From positions 1 to 25,482 of IMG/VR virus record IMGVR_UViG_3300034284_000932: a stretch of DNA of 25,482 bases, one strand, 5' to 3'. The notes under the pieces were generated by a model that saw nothing but the letters and a program-made list of their open reading frames with translations, made no database searches and had not been told where the DNA came from. Shown here piece by piece: positions 1-5,696 of the stretch; positions within the stretch are counted from its first letter, which is position 1, and each line of letters begins with the position of its first letter. Source of the stretch: a virus. The position numbers and the translations under genes were made by a program.

Positions 1-972
1 AAGCCCTACGCCTCGGTCTATGTGGACAAGGCGAGCAAGCATGTCTTTCTCGCTTCCGGGTTCGATGAGCAGCCGTTCTTCGTGACCCGCTACCTCAAAT
101 GGAAAAACTCAGAGTGCTACGGCTACAGCCCAAGCTGGACCGCACTTCCAGAGTGCAAGCAACTCAACTTCCTTGAAAAGCAACTCGACTCGCTCGCCGA
201 GATTCATGCGTTCCCTCGCATCCTCATCCCAGCCGGGTTCGATGGAGACATCGATCTCCGCGCCGGTGGCGTGACCTATTTTGACCCGAACAACCCCAAT
301 GCCACACCGAAGGAGTGGGGAACCGGCGGGCGCTACGACATCGGCGTGGAGCGTGCCGAACACAAGCGCAAGGCGATCAACGAGGCGTTCCATGTGGACC
401 TCTTCCAGATGTTCGCCCAACTTCAAAAGCAGATGACCGCCCGCGAAGTCGCCGAGCGTGCCAGCGAGAAGCTCATCCAATTTTCTCCGACCTTTGCTCG
501 CCTCACGACCGAGCTATTCAATCCGCTCCTGCGCCGGGTCTTCGCGATCCTCGCCCGCGCTGGCAAGTTCCCGCCACCTCCGCAGGCGCTCCAGATGATC
601 GGTGTCATCCCGGAGCCGGATGTTGCCTACAACAGCAGAATCGCCCTCGCGATCAAGAGTCTCGAAAACGCTGCCTTCATCCGCACGACCGAGATGCTCC
701 TGCCCTACGCGCAGATCAAGCCGGAGATGCTCGACAACTACGATTTCGATGAGATCACCCGCGACATGGCCCGCAACGATGGCCTGCCAGCCCGCTGGCT
801 TCTCGATGAAAACATGGTCGCCCAGACCCGCGCTCAACGCGCCCAAGCTCAACAGCAGGCCATGCAGGCGCAGCAGATGGAGCAGGCTGCAAGCGCCATC
901 GGAAAGGCTGGCAGCGTGAAGCAGGACTCCGCTCTTGCTGGCATGCTCCCCGGCATGATGGGACAAGCATGA
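1..972 (+). CDS. Portal (head-tail connector) protein, 3' part
   Basis: The reading frame is open from base 1, so the N-terminal part lies upstream of the window; the GTG at 22 is only an internal valine codon. The visible ~323 residues fit the podovirus head-to-tail connector family (T7 gp8 type), which forms the dodecameric portal ring at the capsid vertex for DNA packaging and ejection. Supporting signs are the segment around EWGTGGRYDIG followed by a charged helix, and the typical stretch MTAREVAERASEKL...FNPLLRRVFAILARAGKFPPPP. The C-terminus is Gln/Ala-rich (AQRAQAQQQAMQAQQMEQ), as is common in portal tails. The stop TGA (970-972) overlaps the start of the next gene (ATGA), which suggests translational coupling. 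The family call is from sequence pattern; the order portal, scaffold, capsid supports it. Confidence 0.88.
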   Translation, partial: KPYASVYVDKASKHVFLASGFDEQPFFVTRYLKWKNSECYGYSPSWTALPECKQLNFLEKQLDSLAEIHAFPRILIPAGFDGDIDLRAGGVTYFDPNNPNATPKEWGTGGRYDIGVERAEHKRKAINEAFHVDLFQMFAQLQKQMTAREVAERASEKLIQFSPTFARLTTELFNPLLRRVFAILARAGKFPPPPQALQMIGVIPEPDVAYNSRIALAIKSLENAAFIRTTEMLLPYAQIKPEMLDNYDFDEITRDMARNDGLPARWLLDENMVAQTRAQRAQAQQQAMQAQQMEQAASAIGKAGSVKQDSALAGMLPGMMGQA

Positions 973-1265
973 TGGCTCCAGAAGACAAGGCCGCAGCCCT
1001 CCGGCGCGAGCGTGAGCGCCAGAAGACGACCAATGCCTACCACCGTGTCTTTGGGTCCAAGGAAGGCGCTGCGGTCATCGCTGATCTCAAGACGCAGTTC
1101 GCCACCGACTCACAGGTCTTCCTGCCTGGTTACGATTTCAACCCCGTGGTCGCCGCCCTCCGGGACGGCCAGCGCGGCGTGATCCTCCACATCGAGGCGA
1201 TCCTCCGCAGGCCGGTCATCGCGGACGGCGACATCGAGACTCCCAAACGAAAGGTCAAAAAATGA
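969..1265 (+). CDS. Small phage structural-region protein, Bbp19-like
   Basis: This 98-residue protein starts at ATG 969, overlapping the portal stop; the ATG at 972 is an alternative start. It has a basic N-terminus (RRERERQK) and then a pattern resembling the small Bbp19-like phage family: YHRVFGSKEGAAVIADLKTQF, followed by a segment with ALRDGQRGVILHI. Such proteins commonly sit between the portal and scaffold/capsid genes of podoviruses, and their exact role is not settled. There is no signal peptide or membrane segment, so it is expected to be cytoplasmic or a minor virion component. Its stop overlaps the start of the next gene (ATGA at 1262-1265). The family assignment is by eye and is moderately sure; that the gene is real is more certain. 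Confidence 0.75.
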   Translation: MMAPEDKAAALRRERERQKTTNAYHRVFGSKEGAAVIADLKTQFATDSQVFLPGYDFNPVVAALRDGQRGVILHIEAILRRPVIADGDIETPKRKVKK

Positions 1266-1444
1266 GCAAGAAACCCGATCCCAAGCCCGTCTCGAAAACC
1301 ATCCCGCCTGCACCGGAAATGGAGCAGATGCTCGGCGACAAGACTCCCGCCTATGTCGAGTGGATGCGCGACTACTACCCGCAGGAATTCGCGATCCGCT
1401 ACGCCGGACGCCGCACCCACCTCGGCTACCACCCGCATCCGTAG
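1262..1444 (+). CDS. Small hypothetical protein between portal and scaffold
   Basis: This 60-residue ORF has an ATGA overlap with the preceding gene and ends in TAG just before the 15-bp element at 1452-1466. The first ~20 residues are Lys/Pro-rich and probably disordered (SKKPDPKPVSKTIPPAP). The rest contains a Tyr/Trp-rich stretch (YVEWMRDYYPQEFAIRY) that could form a short amphipathic helix. I do not recognise a family. The overlap and compact position support a real co-translated gene. It could be a small head-assembly factor, but nothing in the sequence proves this. Confidence 0.6.
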   Translation: MSKKPDPKPVSKTIPPAPEMEQMLGDKTPAYVEWMRDYYPQEFAIRYAGRRTHLGYHPHP

Positions 1445-1451
1445 TTGTGCG

Positions 1452-1466
1452 GTTTTGACTGATACC
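1452..1466 (+). promoter_or_regulatory. 15-bp element copy 1, candidate late promoter (before scaffold)
   Basis: The sequence is GTTTTGACTGATACC, intergenic and six bases upstream of the scaffold ATG (1473). It is identical to the copies at 2433, 7726 and 24755. The position matches that of the T7 phi9 promoter before the scaffold gene. A promoter role is inferred from placement and repetition. No consistent sigma70 -10 box follows. Confidence 0.5.
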
Positions 1467-1472
1467 TAATTT

Positions 1473-2342
1473 ATGGAAGACACCATCGATACCTCCTCCG
1501 AGCAGAGTCTGCTCGACACAGGAGCCGACAGCACCAACGCCGCAGCGCCAGCCGCTTCGGAAACGACAACCACCACCACGCAACCCTCAACCGGATGGGT
1601 GAACCCAGACGGCACATTCGGAGACAAGTGGCTCGATGCCCTGCCCGATGATGCGAAGGACTACAAGGACACGCTGTCCAAATACAAAAGCGTTCCCGAC
1701 ATGGCCAAGGCGCTCGCGAATGCGAATGCCCTCATCGGAAAAAAGCTCGGCGTGCCGAACGAGAAATCCTCGCCCGAAGAGGTCGCCGCCTTCCGCCGAG
1801 CCATGGGAGTTCCCGATTCACTGGAGGAATACAAGTTTGCTCCAGACGCTCTACCGGAAGGCATGACATGGAGCGACGACATGGCGAAGCCATATGCCGA
1901 GATCGCGCACAAGCACGGCATCCCGCCATCGGCCATGAAGGAACTCGTCAACCAGCATGCCCGCACCGAGGCGTTCAAGATGGAGGCGATCCAAGCCACC
2001 TTTGAGAAGCAACGCACCGAGGCTGTGCAGACGCTCCAGAAAGAGTGGGGGAATGATTTCGGAAAGAACATCGGCCTTGCCAAGCAGGCTGCGAAGATCG
2101 CTGGCGTGGATGCGAATTCACACGGGTTCAGCGACCCGGAGGTCGTGCGTGGCTTTGTTCGCATGGCGCAAATGATGAGCGAAGACAAGGTCGGTCGCTC
2201 CATGGGCGGCACAGAGTTTATGACCGGCGCAGCCCGTGCCAAAGACATCATGTCGAATCCCGACAACACTTGGCACAAACGCTACATGGAAGGCGACCGC
2301 GAGGCCGCTGCGCTCGTCACCTCCCTGCTCAAGCAGGGTTAA
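1473..2342 (+). CDS. Scaffolding protein (capsid assembly)
   Basis: This 289-residue, largely hydrophilic protein lies between the portal and the major capsid gene, the standard place for a phage scaffold. Scaffolds direct procapsid assembly and leave the capsid before or during DNA packaging. Residues ~15-45 are Ala/Thr-rich and probably disordered. A segment with WLDALPDDAKDYKDTLSKYKSVPDMAKAL and then GKKLGVPNEKSSPEEVAAFRRAMGVP is typical of podovirus scaffolds. A long charged helical region (roughly 160-215, containing FEKQRTEAVQTLQKEWG) is likely coiled coil. The C-terminus is basic and Lys-ended. The start at ATG 1473 has no Shine-Dalgarno and lies six bases after the 15-bp element. The call rests on pattern and gene order together. 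Confidence 0.87.
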   Translation: MEDTIDTSSEQSLLDTGADSTNAAAPAASETTTTTTQPSTGWVNPDGTFGDKWLDALPDDAKDYKDTLSKYKSVPDMAKALANANALIGKKLGVPNEKSSPEEVAAFRRAMGVPDSLEEYKFAPDALPEGMTWSDDMAKPYAEIAHKHGIPPSAMKELVNQHARTEAFKMEAIQATFEKQRTEAVQTLQKEWGNDFGKNIGLAKQAAKIAGVDANSHGFSDPEVVRGFVRMAQMMSEDKVGRSMGGTEFMTGAARAKDIMSNPDNTWHKRYMEGDREAAALVTSLLKQG

Positions 2343-2346
2343 AAAC

Positions 2347-2417
2347 TGCGGGGTAGTGAAAAGGTATAACACCAGTTTCATAATCTGGAATTCCGGGTTC
2401 GACTCCCGGCCCCGCTA
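2347..2417 (+). tRNA. tRNA with anticodon CAT (Met type)
   Basis: A 71-nt cloverleaf can be folded by hand. The acceptor strand 2347-2353 pairs with 2410-2416 in six of seven positions (T.T mismatch at 1-72). T8 and A9 are present. A weak D arm is at 2356-2370. The anticodon stem is 2372-2376/2384-2388, with loop TTCATAA and anticodon CAT at 2379-2381 (T.T mismatch at 31-39). The variable loop has four bases. A perfect T arm, CCGGG-TTCGACT-CCCGG, spans 2393-2409, and the discriminator is A2417. CCA is not encoded. Seven T residues follow (2418-2424), which might end the upstream transcript. CAT can read Met or, if lysidine-modified, Ile; the anticodon stem lacks the three G:C pairs of bacterial initiator tRNA. 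Confidence 0.88.
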
Positions 2418-2432
2418 TTTTTTTGAAAAAAA

Positions 2433-2447
2433 GTTTTGACTGATACC
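2433..2447 (+). promoter_or_regulatory. 15-bp element copy 2, candidate late promoter (after tRNA)
   Basis: GTTTTGACTGATACC lies nine bases after the T-tract that follows the tRNA. It is the first of two copies upstream of the capsid gene. The final CC also starts a short potential hairpin, CCGC-ATCG-GCGG (2446-2457). In this copy alone TTGACT could pair with TAATGT 16 bases downstream as a sigma70-like promoter. Confidence 0.5.
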
Positions 2448-2568
2448 GCATCGGCGGTAATGTCACCTTCGTCAGAGCAGACACCTCCTTTGTGAGCCTG
2501 CTCCCTAATACCCGCCGTCGAAGACCCCACACGGGACACTCGGAAGCGAAGGGAGCAACAAACCATCA
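2446..2568 (+). promoter_or_regulatory. Structured non-coding leader before the capsid gene
   Basis: This stretch between the two element copies has no convincing ORF. It can form a long-range stem CGGCGG (2452-2457) with CCGCCG (2512-2517), and inside it GAGCAG (2475-2480) with CTGCTC (2498-2503). A competing local hairpin is CCGC/GCGG at 2446-2457. The capsid is usually the most abundant virion protein, so a structured 5' leader that stabilises or regulates its mRNA is plausible. It is not demonstrated, and no known RNA family is recognised. Confidence 0.35.
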
Positions 2569-2583
2569 GTTTCGACTGATACC
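2569..2583 (+). promoter_or_regulatory. 15-bp element copy 3, candidate capsid promoter
   Basis: GTTTCGACTGATACC is one base different from the main form. It lies 27 bases before the capsid ATG and upstream of its Shine-Dalgarno. The placement parallels the T7 phi10 promoter immediately before the capsid gene. Confidence 0.52.
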
Positions 2584-2600
2584 AACTCACCAAAAACCAA

Positions 2601-2605
2601 AGGAG
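2601..2605 (+). promoter_or_regulatory. Strong ribosome binding site of the capsid gene
   Basis: AGGAG is spaced five bases from ATG 2611. It stands out because most genes in this window lack a recognisable Shine-Dalgarno, in keeping with the high expression expected of the capsid. It fixes the capsid start. Confidence 0.8.
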
Positions 2606-2610
2606 ACCAA

Positions 2611-3519
2611 ATGCCCGATCTAAACGGAGTTCTGACGAACATCCCCAATCACTTCACCACCCAGTTCGATAGCAACTGGAAACACCTCGTTCAGCAGAAA
2701 AATTCTCGGCTGAAAGAGTATTGCACCCTCGATTCCATCGAAGGGAAGGAGAAATCCTACAACCAACTCGATGCAACCTCGATGACCCAGATCACGGATC
2801 GCTCACGCGACACCCGTATCTCTGATCAAGCGATGGCCAAGCGTTGGATTCGCCCGCTCAACTACGACTGCGCCAAACTCGTTGACGAGTTCGACGAGCA
2901 GTTCCTCGGCGAAGTCGTGCTTCCCACAAGCCCGATCATCCAATCGCACGCCGCAGCCTACGCTCGCACTTGCGACAAGATCATCATCGACGCTCTCGGT
3001 GGCACAGCCTTCACCGGCACGACTGGCACAACGGCCACCGTCCTGCCAGCAGGCCAGAAGATCGCAGTCAACTATGTCGAGTCCGGCACAGCTGCCAACT
3101 CCGGCCTCACCATCGCCAAACTCCGCGCAGCGAAGTTCCTCTTCGACTCCAACGAGGTTGACGAGGAGGAAGAGCGCATCATGGTTGTGTCCGCCAAGCA
3201 GCTCCAAGACCTGCTCCGCACGGTTGAGGCAACCTCGGCAGACTACAACACGGTCCGCGCCCTTGTGGACGGCACTTTGAACACCTTCATGGGTTTCAAA
3301 TTCCGCCGCAGCCAACAGCTCCCGCTGGCCGTCGATATCCGCTCCTGCTACGCCTATGTGAAGAGCGGCATCACCCTCGCCGAGCGTGGTCTCAAGACCA
3401 TGATGGATGTCCGTCCCGACCTCTCACACTCCCTTCAAATCCGTTCCGTGGCCAGCCTCGCTGCCGTGCGTATGGAAGAGAAGAAAGTCGTCGAGATCGC
3501 CTGCGACGAAGTCCTCTAA
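2611..3519 (+). CDS. Major capsid protein
   Basis: This 302-residue protein is preceded by the clearest ribosome binding site in the window and followed by an intrinsic terminator. The N-terminal region (~1-75) is extended and charged. The middle holds RPLNYDCAKLVDEFDEQF and SHAAAYARTCDKIIIDALGG, the pattern of T7 gp10-like and other HK97-fold podovirus capsid proteins, where an Asp-rich segment precedes a long helix ending in D..I..AL.G. A Thr/Gly-rich loop follows at ~135-160, then a helix with EEEERIMVVSAKQLQDLL. The C-terminal half has GFKFRRSQQLPL and a final segment rich in Val/Glu. No prohead-protease domain is fused to it. Its place after the scaffold makes this the most secure structural call next to the portal. 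Confidence 0.9.
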   Translation: MPDLNGVLTNIPNHFTTQFDSNWKHLVQQKNSRLKEYCTLDSIEGKEKSYNQLDATSMTQITDRSRDTRISDQAMAKRWIRPLNYDCAKLVDEFDEQFLGEVVLPTSPIIQSHAAAYARTCDKIIIDALGGTAFTGTTGTTATVLPAGQKIAVNYVESGTAANSGLTIAKLRAAKFLFDSNEVDEEEERIMVVSAKQLQDLLRTVEATSADYNTVRALVDGTLNTFMGFKFRRSQQLPLAVDIRSCYAYVKSGITLAERGLKTMMDVRPDLSHSLQIRSVASLAAVRMEEKKVVEIACDEVL

Positions 3520-3534
3520 GTTCCCGCACCCCGC

Positions 3535-3568
3535 TGGCAGACCGGGCAATGTCTGCCACCCAATTTTT
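3535..3568 (+). terminator. Intrinsic terminator after the capsid gene
   Basis: There is a perfect 8-bp stem, TGGCAGAC (3535-3542) with GTCTGCCA (3551-3558), and an 8-base loop. After CCCAA comes TTTTT (3564-3568). It starts 15 bases after the capsid stop. T7 likewise has its late terminator directly after the capsid gene, which lowers transcription of the tail genes behind it. Confidence 0.8.
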
Positions 3569-3587
3569 GTGATCTGACTACGCTTCA

Positions 3588-5696
3588 ATGACAGACATCC
3601 AAATCTGCAACCTTGCCCTCGCCCGCCTCGGAGATTCGCGCATCGCCAATCTCAATGACGCGACCGCGCAAGCGCAGTATTGCAATCTGTTCTACACGCA
3701 GACGGTCGAGGAACTCCAAGCGGAGTTCGATTGGCAATTCTGCCGCAAGCAGGTCAACCTCACCAGCGGCACGGCCCCGCTCACCGGCTATTCTATTCAA
3801 TATGCCCTTCCCGCTGATTTCATCCGGGCGATCCGTCTTGGGAGCATTGATGCCAGCGAAAATTTTGGCACTTGGGAGATAGTCGGAACCAATCTTCACA
3901 CAAACCTCTCCGCTCCGGTCGTCCTCGACTACATCGCCAATATCACGACGACCACCTCGTTCCCAGCCATCTTCGTCGAGGCGCTCTCGATGAAGCTCGC
4001 AGCCGTCCTTGCGATGCCTCTTACCGGAAGCAAGGACTTGTTCACCCAACTCGCCGAGGTCTACGGCGCGACATTGCAAAAGCCTGCGTTCCTCCACGCC
4101 ACCGAGCGGGTCGGAAGGCAACGCGCCACTAACTCCATCGCCACGCAGGCCGACATCGTCCGGCTCGCGATCCTCAAGACCGGCACCGCCGATGGCTACA
4201 AGCCCAACGGACAAGCCGCGATGCTGGGCAATTCGTTTTTCGATCAAGCCCGCAACGAACTTCTTTCGGAGTTCGATTGGTCGTTCGCCCGCACCTCGGC
4301 CTCGATCACCGCCGATGCAGCAAACCCCGTCACCGGCTACGCCAGACGCTATGCCCTGCCCGCCGGGGCGCTCACCGTGCTTCGGGTCAACGAGGTCGAT
4401 GCCAGTGAGAATTTCTCGGTCTGGGAGGTGGCCGGGGGATTCATCCACACCGAAGCCGCCTCGCCGATCCTTGCGGAGTTCACCTCGACCGTTACCGACA
4501 TCACCAAGTTCCCCGCGATCTTCATCGACCTTCTTGTCAACAAGATCGCCATGCGCCTCGCCATGACAACCGGCGATGCGGGCCGCATGGAGATTCTGGC
4601 CAAGGAAACCGAATTCATTTTCCAAAAGCCCGGCTTTTCAAAAGCGATTGAGAAAATTGCCCCAATCCGGCCTTCGGCCACATTGAGCGCCACGGAAATC
4701 TGCAAGCAGGCCGTCATGCGTCTTGGAACCACGGACACGCTCAGTCAGACCGGCGGACACCCGGCCTTGTTCGCCCATTCCTTCTACGACCACGCCTTGG
4801 AGGAGCTTCTCGCCGACCTTCCGTGGGCTTTTGCCAAGAAGCAGGTCAGCATCACGGCCAACGCCACCCCTCCAACCCAAGGCTACGCGAAACGCTACGC
4901 TCTCCCATCGGATTTCCTGCAACTGATCCGAGTCAACCAAATCGATACGAGCGAGAATTTCGGCCAATGGGAGATCGTTGGCGGGTTTATTCACACCGAC
5001 CTCGGTTCGCCGATCATCATCGACTACACGGCCAACATCACCGATGTGGCGCAGTTCCCGGCTCCTTTCGTTGAGGCGCTCATCGCTCGCATCGCAGCCA
5101 AGATCGCGCTCCCACTCACGGCCAAGCCCGACATCGCCACCGCGCTCGCTCAAGCCGCAGCGGAAACACTCACCCGCCCGACTATTCAAATCCTCGTCGA
5201 GAAATCCGCGAAACCCCGCGCTGGGTCTGCCGCCAACTCGGTCTTCGAAATCTGCCGCCTAGCCATCCTCAAGGTGGGCAGCGCCGAAGCCTTCAAACCC
5301 TACGGGGAGCCGATGGCCATCGCGCAGTCCCTCTTCGACCAGACCCGTAACGAACTCCTCGCCGACTTCGATTGGCAGTTCGCTCGCGTCCAATCCTCCC
5401 TCACCGCAGATGGGACGCCTCCCGCCTTCGGCTACACGACCCGCTACGCCCTGCCCAGCGCCACCCTCAAAGTGCTTCGCGTCAATGGGGTGGACGAAGA
5501 CGAGAACTTCGGAAACTGGGAAATCGTCGGTGGGTTCTTGCACACGAATTTCACTTCCCCGGTCCGCATCGAGACGACCGCCATCGTGTCCGACGCCACC
5601 AAATTCCCGCCGGTCTTCGTGAATATGCTCACGGTCACCCTCGCGATGAAACTTTCCCAACTCATGGATTTCCAAGCCGCCCCAGCCGCCCGCTAA
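3588..5696 (+). CDS. Tail adaptor: four tandem gp11-like (tail tubular protein A) repeats
   Basis: This 702-residue protein is built from repeats of about 180 residues, beginning near residues 1, 187, 369 and 551. Each has an [I/V]C..A[I/L]...G start, a central E[L/F]...FDW.FA.....[I/L]T stretch, [R/Q]YALP...L..[I/L]R...[I/V]D.SENF..WE[I/V]...HT...SP, and an FP..F[V/I]..L..K.A..LA C-terminal helix. This resembles the T7 tail tubular protein A family, normally one ~200-residue domain that forms a dodecameric ring under the portal. The fourth repeat is cut by TAA at 5694-5696; its missing end is the first ~30 residues of the next ORF, in the same frame. Start ATG 3588 lacks a Shine-Dalgarno and lies 19 bases after the terminator. 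The family call is good; the stoichiometry is unknown. Confidence 0.82.
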   Translation: MTDIQICNLALARLGDSRIANLNDATAQAQYCNLFYTQTVEELQAEFDWQFCRKQVNLTSGTAPLTGYSIQYALPADFIRAIRLGSIDASENFGTWEIVGTNLHTNLSAPVVLDYIANITTTTSFPAIFVEALSMKLAAVLAMPLTGSKDLFTQLAEVYGATLQKPAFLHATERVGRQRATNSIATQADIVRLAILKTGTADGYKPNGQAAMLGNSFFDQARNELLSEFDWSFARTSASITADAANPVTGYARRYALPAGALTVLRVNEVDASENFSVWEVAGGFIHTEAASPILAEFTSTVTDITKFPAIFIDLLVNKIAMRLAMTTGDAGRMEILAKETEFIFQKPGFSKAIEKIAPIRPSATLSATEICKQAVMRLGTTDTLSQTGGHPALFAHSFYDHALEELLADLPWAFAKKQVSITANATPPTQGYAKRYALPSDFLQLIRVNQIDTSENFGQWEIVGGFIHTDLGSPIIIDYTANITDVAQFPAPFVEALIARIAAKIALPLTAKPDIATALAQAAAETLTRPTIQILVEKSAKPRAGSAANSVFEICRLAILKVGSAEAFKPYGEPMAIAQSLFDQTRNELLADFDWQFARVQSSLTADGTPPAFGYTTRYALPSATLKVLRVNGVDEDENFGNWEIVGGFLHTNFTSPVRIETTAIVSDATKFPPVFVNMLTVTLAMKLSQLMDFQAAPAAR

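Noticed and set aside
2436-2463. Sigma70-type promoter (TTGACT, 16 bases, TAATGT) within copy 2.
   Set aside because: Only this copy has a fitting -10 box; other copies do not, so it does not explain the repeated element.
2329-2532. Minus-strand ORF with a GPGVEPGIPDYETG-like segment.
   Set aside because: This is the well-known artefact of translating the antisense of a tRNA; it lies exactly over the tRNA at 2347-2417.
5694-5696. Reassignment of TAA as a sense codon.
   Set aside because: TAA, TGA and TAG all end other clear genes in the window (for example 3519, 7457, 8741), so a code change is not supported.
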